Source: Nereida ignava (GTDB lineage Bacteria; Pseudomonadota; Alphaproteobacteria; Rhodobacterales; Rhodobacteraceae). From it: 64,000 nucleotides of DNA. The notes beneath the pieces were generated by a model. The model saw only the letters and a list, made by a program, of their open reading frames with translations, was not told where the DNA came from and did no database searches. Numbering within the stretch: position 1 is the stretch's first letter; every line of letters begins with the position of its first letter. A program made the position numbers and the translations under genes. The stretch spans positions 124,001 to 188,000 of the forward strand of contig NZ_CVPC01000005.1 of the NCBI RefSeq assembly GCF_001049735.1. Direction: 5' to 3'. Of this stretch, positions 8,379 through 17,287 are shown one piece after another.

Positions 8379-9323
8379 TCAGGGCCTCAGGGTAACGTCC
8401 GCCCAGACCAAACCGTGCCGCCCCATGCCAGCAGGCGGCCATAAAACACCGCTGCTGCGCGGTGTAATATCGGGCGAGGCCAGAACATAACTAAGCCGTA
8501 GGCGGTAGGCGTTTCGAAATTCAGCTGTGTGGCCGGTTGGTGCTGCATCCTGCAGATCAGCGCGCGCAAACATTTGCCCCATCAGTGGGTCCTGCGCCGG
8601 ATCAAGATTAAAGAGCCCCGCAAGAATGAAGGGCTGAGACATGCTTGCGGACCCGCTTGGCGCACCACGCTCGGCCAAGGCGGTATCAAGGCGACCATCC
8701 AATAGATGCGCCCAAAGGCGGATCTCATCTGCGTTGCGTTTGCCGTTGCGGTCTTCGTCCCCATCAAAAATGGGTGGCGTTGCCTCAAAAGTAGCTAGGG
8801 TAAAGCCATCAAACGGCACGATCCAATGCACTTGAGATGACAGCCGTTGCGCCGCTTGGGCGCGCGCAGACGGAAAAGGGGCGCCATCGGGGTAAGTTGG
8901 CAAATCAGCATCAGGCAAGTCGCGCCATAACAGATCAGACAGATCGATCACTGGCCCAGCGATCGGGCGTTTTGAAAGCACTGCAACACCGCCGTGGCCC
9001 GCAAAGCGTCCGTCCCCTTGGGCGTCGCGGGGTTGGCACAGCTTACTGTCGCCGTCCATATCAAGCCCCGTAGCCATGCCCGCGTTAGGCAAGCTGGTAA
9101 ACATATGATCAAAACCAAGATGGGCGTTCAGCGCGGTAAGCGCGCGGGCGTCATAATCCCAATCAATGCCCTGCAAGATCAAAACATCCGGATTTGCCTG
9201 TTTGATCAGCGCGACGCGGGCCATGACTTCATCAGTTTCGCGTTTGATATCGCGGAGCAAAAGCGCGGGACCACGGGCCTGAAGTTCTGTTTGATAGGTT
9301 GCAACGCGCAGGGTCTGAGACAT
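8379..9323 (-). CDS. Endonuclease/exonuclease/phosphatase family protein
   Basis: At least 314 residues of the EEP fold. TLRVATYQTEL begins the domain, and GHGGVAVLSKRPI and RHGLVWAD are recognisable family strands. Two usual catalytic positions look altered: the motif normally reading LQE is LQGIDWD, and the usual GDFN is AGLFN. Catalysis is therefore uncertain. The first in-frame ATG is at 9323, but the reading frame upstream (to about 9395) encodes a clear signal-peptide-like segment ending in CASLA, so translation probably begins at a non-ATG codon near 9368 (CTG) or just after the preceding gene's stop at 9395. It is likely exported and coupled to the upstream membrane-protein gene. Confidence 0.75.
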   Translation of the reverse strand: MSQTLRVATYQTELQARGPALLLRDIKRETDEVMARVALIKQANPDVLILQGIDWDYDARALTALNAHLGFDHMFTSLPNAGMATGLDMDGDSKLCQPRDAQGDGRFAGHGGVAVLSKRPIAGPVIDLSDLLWRDLPDADLPTYPDGAPFPSARAQAAQRLSSQVHWIVPFDGFTLATFEATPPIFDGDEDRNGKRNADEIRLWAHLLDGRLDTALAERGAPSGSASMSQPFILAGLFNLDPAQDPLMGQMFARADLQDAAPTGHTAEFRNAYRLRLSYVLASPDITPRSSGVLWPPAGMGRHGLVWADVTLRP

Positions 9324-9394
9324 CGCCAAGCTCGCGCAAACTGTTACCCAGATACAAAGCGCCGTCAGGATTGGTTTCGCAAAGCCGCTGAGGC

Positions 9395-10240
9395 CTAGGC
9401 CACCAGAAAGTCGTCCGCCTCGGCGACTTCTGCGGCATAGGTGCGGCGGCGTTGGTCGGCGATCATATCGGCCACACGGCTCGTCGCGATGCCACGCATA
9501 AACAAAGATGCCGGTAAAAATGCCCACGCTGCCATCGTCCATATCAAGGTCTGCGGATTGGTCATTGCCATCGGGCCAAAGAAATCAGCCGCAAGCTGAA
9601 CCACCACAGGGATGATGAATGGCAGCAGAAACACTAACATAATGTTAAAACGCGCATCCTTGTTGAGGCGGCGCACCACATCACCACCGGCGGTTGGATC
9701 GAACATAGGCAGGTTAATCCACACGTTGAACGTGCCCGAATTACTCGGCCAACGGGACAAACGAAGCGCGGCCAAAAATACCGCCAGCGATAGCAGCGAG
9801 GTCAGATAGCTGATGCCTGCGGCGGTGCGCACGGCAGTGACAATCTCGGCGGGGCTGTCCACAGGAAGCATGCCCACCACCAGACGCACGGGCGAGAACG
9901 GAAAATCAATCGATGCGCCAATCCGCTGGCCGATGGCGGCGGTAAATTCGGTTACGGGCGTGGCGTCGTACTTCCCACTACAAATAATCGACAGAACCAA
10001 AACGGTAAAAAACAGAGAACCGAAACGAATCCGATTAAAAGGCGGTGCAAAGCGGAACTCAATAAGCGAGGGATAGTCCGATTTATATTCGATGAACGTC
10101 AGAATGGCGGCAGCGATGGCGATGAAGGATACAATTTCCAACCCACCAGCGATGGTTGCGGGCAACATCACTGATGGCAACGCGATAAGCAGGATGACAC
10201 AAAAGGCGCGAATAGCTGCGCCAGCAAAACGGGAAAACAT
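9395..10240 (-). CDS. Conserved multi-pass membrane protein of unknown function
   Basis: A 281-residue protein with about six hydrophobic segments and short charged loops, plus an arginine/alanine-rich cytoplasmic C-terminus (ADQRRRTYAAEVAEADD). I recognise it only as a type commonly found in Rhodobacteraceae between leucine genes and an EEP-family nuclease; no enzymatic motif is visible. The start ATG at 10240 (MFSRFAG) is preferred to 10264 or 10282, since the hydrophobic region begins right behind it. It is probably cotranscribed with the downstream nuclease-like gene, with which it has essentially no spacing. Confidence 0.7.
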   Translation of the reverse strand: MFSRFAGAAIRAFCVILLIALPSVMLPATIAGGLEIVSFIAIAAAILTFIEYKSDYPSLIEFRFAPPFNRIRFGSLFFTVLVLSIICSGKYDATPVTEFTAAIGQRIGASIDFPFSPVRLVVGMLPVDSPAEIVTAVRTAAGISYLTSLLSLAVFLAALRLSRWPSNSGTFNVWINLPMFDPTAGGDVVRRLNKDARFNIMLVFLLPFIIPVVVQLAADFFGPMAMTNPQTLIWTMAAWAFLPASLFMRGIATSRVADMIADQRRRTYAAEVAEADDFLVA

Positions 10241-10570
10241 CACCAAAACCTCAAACTCGTTATGCATAAACCAAGTATACACACGCTTATTTACGCGCCC
10301 TTTTGCTCGAAAACCTGCGCTTGGGCATCTAGTTAATGATCAAGATATGCCCATATTCAAAAATCCAAACAACTGTTTTGCATCTGTGATGTCTGATTTT
10401 GATACTACTTTAGGAAGGAAGTAGTGCGGGTTTGCACCACGTTTGGAAATCCGTAAAAACAAGGCACAAGATGTTGCGAGAGGCAAAAAAGGAGGCACAA
10501 GTCCGTTAAGCCAAGATGAACAGCAACGGTCAGCTATTTACGCAAACTTGCCCAAACCCGCGGCCCAAAA
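10241..10570. other. Intergenic region with no gene seen
   Basis: About 330 bases between the membrane-protein gene and the terminator of leuD. No open reading frame here has a ribosome binding site or recognisable product. The stretch is lower in GC than its surroundings and presumably contains the promoter for the membrane-protein/nuclease pair, but no convincing -35/-10 pair could be picked out. Confidence 0.5.
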
Positions 10571-10605
10571 CGAAAAACGCCCACCCAGAAACCACTGGAT
10601 GGGCG
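10571..10605 (-). terminator. Rho-independent terminator of leuD
   Basis: An 11-bp stem with one G-U wobble (10578-10588 with 10595-10605, 6-base loop) is followed on the minus strand by TTTTT and CG. It lies 23 bases after the leuD stop codon and separates leuCD from the next two genes. Confidence 0.85.
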
Positions 10606-10628
10606 CATAATCTGAAAGCCTAAGGGCG

Positions 10629-11234
10629 TTAGACCCAAGGACGGCTTTTGGACAGCTCGGCCTCGAATGTGTCGATGGAGGCGGCCTTTTCCATGGTCAG
10701 GCCAATGTCATCAAGACCGTTCATCAGGCAGTGCTTTTTGAACGCATCAACTTCGAAAGAGAACGCTTCGCCGTCGGACGACGTGACGGTTTGCGCTTCG
10801 AGATCGATGATCATGCGCGCGTTCGAGCCTTTCTCCGCGTCTTTCATCAACACATCAACCGCCTCTTGGGGCAGCACGATTGGCAGGATGCCGTTCTTGA
10901 AGCAGTTGTTGAAGAAGATGTCTGCAAAGCTGGTTGAGATAACAGACTTCACACCGAAGTCTTTCAGCGCCCACGGCGCGTGCTCGCGCGAAGAGCCGCA
11001 GCCAAAGTTATCGCCAGCGACCAAAATCTCGGCGTTCCGGTAGGCATCTTGGTTCAGAACGAACGTCGGGATTTCCGCGCCACCGTCATCATAACGCATC
11101 TCGTCGAACAGGTTCACACCAAGGCCCGAACGTTTGATAGTTTTCAAAAATTGCTTCGGGATGATCATATCAGTGTCGATATTGATCAAAGGAAGCGGCG
11201 CGGCGATCCCTGTAAGGGTTTCGAATTTATCCAT
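10629..11234 (-). CDS. leuD: 3-isopropylmalate dehydratase small subunit
   Basis: A 201-residue subunit that joins LeuC to isomerise 2- to 3-isopropylmalate. It shows the family core [29 protein letters not shown] with the swivelling-domain loop, and the usual length. Its start lies 75 bases after leuC on the same strand, so the two subunits are made from one transcript. A terminator follows it, so leuB downstream is likely expressed separately from leuCD. Confidence 0.96.
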   Translation of the reverse strand: MDKFETLTGIAAPLPLINIDTDMIIPKQFLKTIKRSGLGVNLFDEMRYDDGGAEIPTFVLNQDAYRNAEILVAGDNFGCGSSREHAPWALKDFGVKSVISTSFADIFFNNCFKNGILPIVLPQEAVDVLMKDAEKGSNARMIIDLEAQTVTSSDGEAFSFEVDAFKKHCLMNGLDDIGLTMEKAASIDTFEAELSKSRPWV

Positions 11235-11309
11235 AATGGTCTCCTTCGTGAGACAGAAATTTATGTGGCACGCTGCTGCGCATTTTGCGGCGAGCAGCGG
11301 GCGAAAGAC

Positions 11310-12716
11310 TTAGCTAAAATCCCGAACGTCAGTCAGCTTGCCGGTTACAGCAGCCGCCGCCGCCATGGCAGGTGACATCAAGTGCGTACGACCACCGCGA
11401 CCCTGACGGCCTTCGAAGTTACGGTTGGACGTTGCCGCACAGCGCTCGCCGGGGGCGAGTTGGTCGGGGTTCATCGCAAGGCACATAGAACAGCCCGCAA
11501 GGCGCCATTCGAAACCGGCTTCTTTGAAGATGTCCGCAAGGCCTTCTTCTTCGGCTTGTGCACGCACAAGGCCGGAACCGGGCACGACCATTGCGCGCAT
11601 ACCGTCTTTGATCTTTTTGCCTTTGAGGATTTCCGCCGCTGCGCGTAAATCTTCGATACGGCCGTTGGTGCATGACCCGATGAAGACTGTGTCAATCTCA
11701 ACGTCAGTCAGCGGTGTTCCTGAGGTCAGGCCCATGTAATCAAGCGAGCGTTGCGCTGCATCAACTTTGCCGCCTTGGAAATCAGCCGCCGCTGGAACAT
11801 CTGCGGTGATTGGCAGCACGTCTTCGGGGGATGTGCCCCATGTGACAACCGGTGCGATGTCTTCTGCTGCGATGGTCACAACCATGTCCCAATGCGCGTC
11901 ATCGTCGGAATAAAGCGTTTTCCACCACGCAACCGCGGCATCCCAGTCAGCGCCTGTTGGGGCGTTGGGGCGACCTTTGCAGTACTCGAATGTTTTCTCA
12001 TCAGGGGCTATGATACCCGCACGCGCACCGCCTTCGATGGCCATGTTGCAAACCGTCATGCGGCCTTCCATAGACAGATCGCGGATCGCTTCGCCGCAAT
12101 ACTCAATCACGTAGCCAGTGCCACCTGCCGTACCGGTTTTGCCGATGACAGTCAGGGTGATGTCTTTTGCAGTTACGCCCGGGCGCAGTTTGCCTGTGAT
12201 CTCAACCTTAAGGTTCTTTGACTTTTTCTGGATCAACGTTTGTGTCGCCAGAACGTGCTCAACCTCGGATGTACCGATGCCGTGGGCCAGCGCACCAAAT
12301 GCGCCGTGGGTGGCCGTGTGGCTGTCGCCGCACACAACAGTCATACCCGGCAGGGTCCAGCCTTGCTCGGGGCCGACAATATGCACGATACCTTGGCGCA
12401 CGTCAGACACGGGATAGTAGTGGATGCCGAATTCTTTGGCGTTGCTGTCCAACGCGGCCACTTGAATGGCGCTGTCTTCGGTCATGTTTTTGGGATCATC
12501 GCGGCCCGGCGTTGTTGGCACGTTGTGATCCGGAACAGCGATTGTCTTTTCCGGTGCGCGCACAGTGCGGCCGGTCATGCGCAGACCTTCGAACGCTTGG
12601 GGTGACGTTACTTCGTGCACCAAGTGGCGATCGATGTACAAAAGGCACGTGCCGTCTTCGGCTTCATGGGCCACGTGGGCATCCCAGATTTTATCGTAAA
12701 GTGTTTTGGGGGACAT
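11310..12716 (-). CDS. leuC: 3-isopropylmalate dehydratase large subunit
   Basis: A 468-residue aconitase-family subunit carrying the 4Fe-4S active site. Cluster cysteines are visible in FIGSCTNGR and in [12 protein letters not shown], and the substrate segments [25 protein letters not shown] and the C-terminal [20 protein letters not shown] are intact. It works with LeuD in the cytosol in leucine synthesis. GGAGAGGACC lies just upstream of the ATG at 12716. It is the first leucine gene of this minus-strand cluster. Confidence 0.97.
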   Translation of the reverse strand: MSPKTLYDKIWDAHVAHEAEDGTCLLYIDRHLVHEVTSPQAFEGLRMTGRTVRAPEKTIAVPDHNVPTTPGRDDPKNMTEDSAIQVAALDSNAKEFGIHYYPVSDVRQGIVHIVGPEQGWTLPGMTVVCGDSHTATHGAFGALAHGIGTSEVEHVLATQTLIQKKSKNLKVEITGKLRPGVTAKDITLTVIGKTGTAGGTGYVIEYCGEAIRDLSMEGRMTVCNMAIEGGARAGIIAPDEKTFEYCKGRPNAPTGADWDAAVAWWKTLYSDDDAHWDMVVTIAAEDIAPVVTWGTSPEDVLPITADVPAAADFQGGKVDAAQRSLDYMGLTSGTPLTDVEIDTVFIGSCTNGRIEDLRAAAEILKGKKIKDGMRAMVVPGSGLVRAQAEEEGLADIFKEAGFEWRLAGCSMCLAMNPDQLAPGERCAATSNRNFEGRQGRGGRTHLMSPAMAAAAAVTGKLTDVRDFS

Positions 12717-12952
12717 GTTGGTCCTCTCCCGTAATAAATGTGTAAAGAATAGAAGGTGGATAGAAAATTGAGGGCTGGCGCCTAGTGTAGTCGCGCAAGC
12801 ACAGTCATGGATGCGCCGTAAAAGCGTTCGCGCAGGCGGGCTCGATCTTCCATGATGTATCGTTGTTCCATAGCGATCAGATACAGAGAATCGGCCCTTC
12901 TCGCAAGAAGTTAGGCTTGAGATATCTGTATGCGTGGCGCAAACTCACCCCC

Positions 12953-14358
12953 ATGGCAGGACATATTGGTGAGACACGGAGCGATTGGGGTCCAGGCCCC
13001 GAGACGGCAACTGCCGCCTCTGACCCGTTTCAACCCGCAACGATCGAAGTCATAACAGACACCGCGACGGGCATTTTGCGCCAAGCCGAAATTTTCGCCC
13101 AAGGGCTGCTGCGCCCCTCAAGTCTTGTGCAGATCGCAGTTGTTGTTGTTCTGCTGATTATTGCCGAAGTATTGCGGCGGCTGATTAAGCCCCGAATGCA
13201 GGCGTGGGTGCGCGGCAAGCAGGGTATTCCCAATTGGCAATTAAGGTGTTTTTGGTGATCCAGAACCGTCTGCGCGGCATCATGTTTGTGCCCCTTGCCT
13301 ACGGCGCTGTGGCGATCATGCAGGATCTCTACCGCTTTCCATCAAAATATTACCTGTTGGTTATTGTTGCCAACCTTGCCACGGCTTGGCTGATCGTGGC
13401 GTTTGCCACACGGCTTATTAACAACAACCTCTTGCGGCGCGTGGTGAATTGGGCGGCTTGGACGTGGATCACTTTGCGCATCGTCGGGCTGGATAGCGAG
13501 ATCCAACAGATGCTGGAAAGCGCGCGCATTGGCCTTGGCGAAAGCACCATCAGCGTCTGGCAGATTTTGCAGGGTCTGACCCTGTTGGCGCTGCTTTTTG
13601 TTGGCGCGCGCTTTCTAACCCGAACGACCACAACGCGGGTAAACAGCAACGAGGAAATGTCGCCCTCAATGCGGGTGTTGGTGGTAAAGGCCACGCAGGT
13701 TGCCCTGTACGGTGCGGCGTTTTTCATTGGGATGCGGGCAGTTGGAATTGATCTGACCGGGCTCGCAGTGCTATCTGGTGCCATTGGTGTGGGGCCTGGC
13801 TTTGGGCTTCAAAGAGTAGTCTCGAACCTTGTGTCCGGCGTGATCATCTTGCTGGATAAGTCCATCAAACCATGCGATGTGATTAGCCTTGGCGACACAT
13901 TTGGCTGGATCAACAGCCTTGGCGCGCGGTACGTCAGCGTCATGACACGCAACGGCAAGGAATACCTCATCCCGAATGAGGATCTGATCACCGGCCAAGT
14001 GGTGAACTGGTCTTACTCAAATGATTATGTGCGTCTCGATATTTATTTTGGCACCGCCTATCACGATGACCCTCACAACGTCCGCACCCTTGCGATTGAA
14101 GCTGCCAAGAGCGTGGACCGCGTCCTTAGCAGCCCGCGTGCACCGGTCTGTCATATTGTTGGTTTTGGGGATTCGTCCGTTGATTATATCCTGCGGTTTT
14201 GGATCTAAGACCCCACAGGCGGGCTGACAAACGTGCGCAGACAAGTCTTTTTGGCCCTGTGGGACACCTTCAAAGCCAATGATATCTCTATTCCGTTCCC
14301 GCAAAGGGAGGTAAAGATGATAGAAGGGTCACAGTTAAGCACCAATGCGCTTGACTAG
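12953..14358 (+). pseudogene. MscS-family mechanosensitive channel, disrupted
   Basis: The remains of a MscS-type mechanosensitive channel gene. The first part (12953 to about 13243) encodes a leader and first hydrophobic segments. The sequence then continues one frame off, and the reading frame that runs to 14208 carries the pore and beta domain (GVGPGFGLQRVVSNLVSGVII, FGWINSLGARY, IPNEDLITGQVVNWSY). A single missing A at 13243-13244 would explain the frame change. A TAA at 14206-14208 then interrupts the C-terminal domain, whose frame continues for another 49 codons (DPTGGLTNVRRQVFLALW...) to TAG at 14356-14358. With two independent lesions, a full-length channel cannot be made unless these are sequencing errors. 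Confidence 0.85.
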
Positions 14359-14473
14359 GCGACAGACCGTCACGTTTGTGTTTACATCCTGATTATTGAG
14401 ATTTAGCAGGCCCGATGCTACTCTGATAGCAGGCCCAGCGTCGGGGCTTTGGCGACGCGTATAAAGGAGGACA

Positions 14474-14536
14474 ATGTTCTGTCTCTTTCTACAGATGCGG
14501 CCCATACGGGTGCCGCAGGTGCAGGTGCCCCGATGA
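14474..14536 (+). CDS. Short upstream ORF coupled to rsfS
   Basis: A 20-codon frame, MFCLFLQMRPIRVPQVQVPR, begins at an ATG preceded by a strong AAGGAGG at ideal spacing. Its TGA stop overlaps the rsfS ATG (ATGA at 14533-14536). The strong ribosome binding site therefore belongs to this little frame, and rsfS would be reached by termination-reinitiation. No homology is recognised, and the peptide itself may be irrelevant. An alternative is that rsfS begins further upstream at a CTG near 14482 using the same site, in which case this frame is accidental. Confidence 0.45.
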   Translation: MFCLFLQMRPIRVPQVQVPR

Positions 14537-14937
14537 GCACTAAACCCGATACCGCCAAAAGCGATGCGCTGCTGGTGACTATCCTTAAATCCCTCGATGA
14601 CATGAAGGCCGAAGACGTTGTGCAAATTGATCTGCGCGGCATGTCTGAGATGGGTGATTACATGATCATCTGCTCGGGGCGTTCAAGCCGTCAGGTTGCT
14701 GCGATCGCGCAGAACCTTGTGACCGACGTAAAAGCTGCTCACCGTCGCAACGCCAAGCTGGAAGGCAAAAGCGCAGGCGATTGGGTGTTGGTCGACACTG
14801 GTGACATCATTGTGCATGTGTTCCGCCCCGAAGTGCGCGAGTTCTACCAGCTTGAAAAGATGTGGCTTAGCCCAGAAGAACAAGCAGAACGCGGCATGCC
14901 AACAGGTCCGTCCACACACGATCCATCCGCCGAATAG
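14533..14937 (+). CDS. rsfS: Ribosome silencing factor
   Basis: A 134-residue protein of the RsfS/Iojap family, which binds ribosomal protein uL14 on the 50S subunit and blocks subunit joining when nutrients are short. The core VVQIDLRGMSEMGDYMIICSG, then RSSRQVAAIA, DWVLVDTGDIIVHVFRPEVREFYQLEKMW, is complete. Start: ATG at 14533 gives a normal family length. A frame extension upstream to 14449 exists but is rich in alanine and glycine and unlike the family. It is followed 9 bases later by rlmH, the usual pairing of two ribosome-related genes. Translation start is probably linked to the short frame just upstream. Confidence 0.93.
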   Translation: MSTKPDTAKSDALLVTILKSLDDMKAEDVVQIDLRGMSEMGDYMIICSGRSSRQVAAIAQNLVTDVKAAHRRNAKLEGKSAGDWVLVDTGDIIVHVFRPEVREFYQLEKMWLSPEEQAERGMPTGPSTHDPSAE

Positions 14938-14946
14938 CACCGCCCG

Positions 14947-15417
14947 ATGACGCGCGTGCATCTATGCGTTGTGGGCCGGCTGCGTGCTGGCCCTGAACGC
15001 GACATGATCCAAGACTATGTTGACCGCTTTGACAAAACAGGGCGCAACATGGGGCTTGGACCGATCACCATCACCGAAGTCGATGCAAAAGGTGCCGGTC
15101 AACAGGCCGAGCATGAGTTGCTGTCGCGTGCGTTGCCCAAAGGGGCCATGTGCTGTGTTCTGGATGAGCGCGGCAAAGTGATGAGCTCGCCCCAGTTTGC
15201 CGAAAAGCTATCGGGCTGGCGCGATCAAGGAGCGCAAGACATTGCCTTTATCATCGGCGGTGCCGATGGGTTGCTGCCCGAAATGCACGCAAGTGCTGAA
15301 ACAAAGCTTAGCTTTGGCGCGATGGTTTGGCCCCATATGCTGGCACGGGTGATGCTGTGCGAACAACTTTACCGCGCCGCATCAATTTTGGCAGGCAGCC
15401 CCTATCACCGCGTCTGA
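14947..15417 (+). CDS. rlmH: 23S rRNA (pseudouridine1915-N3)-methyltransferase
   Basis: A 156-residue SPOUT-class methyltransferase that modifies pseudouridine 1915 in helix 69 of 23S rRNA on assembled ribosomes. It shows the knotted S-adenosylmethionine site IAFIIGGADGLLPE and the C-terminal signature MLCEQLYRAASILAGSPYHR, and has the standard length. It lies 9 bases downstream of rsfS and is almost certainly in the same transcript. Confidence 0.96.
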   Translation: MTRVHLCVVGRLRAGPERDMIQDYVDRFDKTGRNMGLGPITITEVDAKGAGQQAEHELLSRALPKGAMCCVLDERGKVMSSPQFAEKLSGWRDQGAQDIAFIIGGADGLLPEMHASAETKLSFGAMVWPHMLARVMLCEQLYRAASILAGSPYHRV

Positions 15418-15479
15418 CATGGCGAGGCTTTCGCGCATCGGTCAGTTTGCCAGTCATTGATGAATTTTCAGCGCCACTA

Positions 15480-16466
15480 TTAAATGGGGAACCCGTCAAC
15501 TGTGCGCAACTCACCTGTTTTGGTGCCACGCCAGTTCGTAATGTCACCCCCGATACGGCGCAGCGCAGCAGGATGTGCGGGATCAAGGTGACCAAGGTGG
15601 ATAAGTAAGGTCGCTATCATCGCCTCTGCGGCGCGGGTTGTGCCACAGGTTGCTTTCACTGCAATGCCCATCTTGGCCTCGGGGATAATGGCAATAAACA
15701 CGCCTTCTGCACCCGTTTTAATCATTACTTTGCCGCCCATGGCGCGCATCAATTCAGTACAGGCGCGCCCCTTACCCGCGATTAATTCGGGATGCAGAGC
15801 CATCGCCTCGCGCAGCGAGACTATAGCGCGACCACGGCTATTGCCTTCGGTCGCAGATGCAAATGTCGCCATGCCGCGCGCAAGACCGTGCATCGTGGTG
15901 GCAAAGTTAGGCGCAGAGCACCCATCGATCCCAAAAGTAGGGGAGGCAACTTCCGTCACTTCTTCAAACGCACCTTTGCAAGCCTGCTGCACAGGATGAT
16001 CAAGCAACTCGTAATCCGCATCCCCGCGCAGATGTTTATTCAACAGCAAGAACCCCGCGTGTTTACCAGAGCAATTGTTGTGCACTTGGCACGGGCTTGC
16101 ATCTGTTTTGATCAGGCGCGCGGCCTCTGGTTTGTCGGCGGGGTGTTGTTGGCCGCAACGCAAATCTTCATCGCCCAAATCCATTTCGGACAGCCATGCC
16201 TGAACACGCTCCACATGGATGGCCGCACCATTGTGGCTGGCACATAAAAGTGCGCGTTGTTCAGTGGTCAGATGATCCGCTGCACCGCTTTCCAAAAGCG
16301 GAAGTGCTTGGATCATTTTGCATGAAGAACGCGGGAATATCACCGCATCCGGATCGCCCCATGCCTGCACGATATCGCCTTTTTCGTCGCAAACCACCGC
16401 ATGCCCCGTGTGCAGGCTTTCGAGCAAATCGTTGCGCCAAAGCGCGATCATGGGGTGAGGAGCCAT
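15480..16466 (-). CDS. Asparaginase (COG4448 type)
   Basis: A 328-residue protein of the bacterial asparaginase family first described in Rhizobium and unrelated to the E. coli AnsA/AnsB type. Visible family blocks are FPRSSCKMIQALPLLESGAAD, CASHNGAAIHVERVQAWL, CSGKHAGFLL and IDGCSAPNFA. The serine and lysine in RSSCK and the cysteine in NCSGKH are probable active-site residues. It should hydrolyse asparagine to aspartate and ammonia in the cytosol. It is monocistronic, facing the rlmH gene, with about 62 bases between the stops. An in-frame ATG at residue 6 is an alternative start. Confidence 0.88.
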   Translation of the reverse strand: MAPHPMIALWRNDLLESLHTGHAVVCDEKGDIVQAWGDPDAVIFPRSSCKMIQALPLLESGAADHLTTEQRALLCASHNGAAIHVERVQAWLSEMDLGDEDLRCGQQHPADKPEAARLIKTDASPCQVHNNCSGKHAGFLLLNKHLRGDADYELLDHPVQQACKGAFEEVTEVASPTFGIDGCSAPNFATTMHGLARGMATFASATEGNSRGRAIVSLREAMALHPELIAGKGRACTELMRAMGGKVMIKTGAEGVFIAIIPEAKMGIAVKATCGTTRAAEAMIATLLIHLGHLDPAHPAALRRIGGDITNWRGTKTGELRTVDGFPI

Positions 16467-16646
16467 CAGTTAAGACCTTTTTGGGGCGGTTTTCCGCGTA
16501 AATGCTGGGCGCAAGGGGTTTTCCCATTGGCTGGTTTCAGGCTAATGTTGCACCATCGAGTTGAAAACCCGCCAATTGCGATGACCCAAGAAAAATCTGG
16601 GCCGCAGCGGTGGATCCACAGGCAGAACAGCTTGGAGGCTGTGAAC

Positions 16647-17168
16647 ATGATTTCGAAATTGACGACTGCATGCGCGGTACTGGCCCTTTCGGTTACAGCG
16701 AGTTTTGCGCAGGAATCGAGTAACCAAGTGGCGGCCAAAACGGACTGGAGCGTCTTTGTTGAAAGCAACCCGACTGAATGTTGGGCAGTCTCGGCCCCTA
16801 AAGAAACAGTAAACACCAAAGATGGCCGCGTCGTTGCGGTGCGCCGCGGTGACATCTTGTTGTTCACATTCTTCCGCCCCGGCGCGTCTGTAAAAAACCA
16901 GCTGACCTTCACGGGCGGTTATCCTTTCGCAAACGGATCGACTGTTTCCATGGAGATCGGTTCTGCTTCATTTGATCTGTTCACTGACGGCGAGTGGGCG
17001 TGGCCCGCAACACCCGAGGATGACGCTAAGATCGTGACAGCCATGAAGCGCGGCGCAACTGCAACGCTTACGGCCCGCTCATCACGCGGCACGATCACCA
17101 AAGACACCTTCAGCCTGTCTGGCTACACCGCCGCAGTTGATGACGCCGCAAAGCGCTGCGCAGGCTGA
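16647..17168 (+). CDS. Invasion-associated locus B (IalB) family protein
   Basis: A 173-residue exported protein. A signal peptide of about 21 residues ends in SFAQE, and the mature part is a compact beta-rich IalB domain (W-S-V-F, CWAVSAP, GDILLFTFFRPG, VSMEIGSASFDLFTDGEWAWP, a C-terminal cysteine in AKRCAG that could pair with the first one). Family members are periplasmic; the name comes from Bartonella, and the biochemical role is unknown in general. GGAGG eight bases upstream fixes the ATG at 16647. A strong terminator follows, so it is a single-gene unit. Confidence 0.85.
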   Translation: MISKLTTACAVLALSVTASFAQESSNQVAAKTDWSVFVESNPTECWAVSAPKETVNTKDGRVVAVRRGDILLFTFFRPGASVKNQLTFTGGYPFANGSTVSMEIGSASFDLFTDGEWAWPATPEDDAKIVTAMKRGATATLTARSSRGTITKDTFSLSGYTAAVDDAAKRCAG

Positions 17169-17198
17169 TCCCATAATCGCCCATGTGGGCTTTGAAAC

Positions 17199-17227
17199 AA
17201 AGGACTGGTGCGCGCACTGGTCCTTTT
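17199..17227 (+). terminator. Rho-independent terminator after the IalB-family gene
   Basis: A hairpin of about 12 bp with two wobble pairs (AAGGACTGGTG at 17200-17210 against CACTGGTCCTT) is followed by TTTT. It ends transcription of the upstream gene 30 bases after its stop, before rlmN begins. Confidence 0.75.
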
Positions 17228-17287
17228 GCGTTTTGACAGGCAGTGACGTATGAGATGCGTCATATTCCAATTCGGAGATTCCCCAGC

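Noticed and set aside
9324-9542. Extension of the EEP-family gene to an ATG at 9542
   Set aside because: It would overlap 148 bases of the membrane-protein gene in another frame, and the added residues do not look like coding sequence upstream of about 9395.
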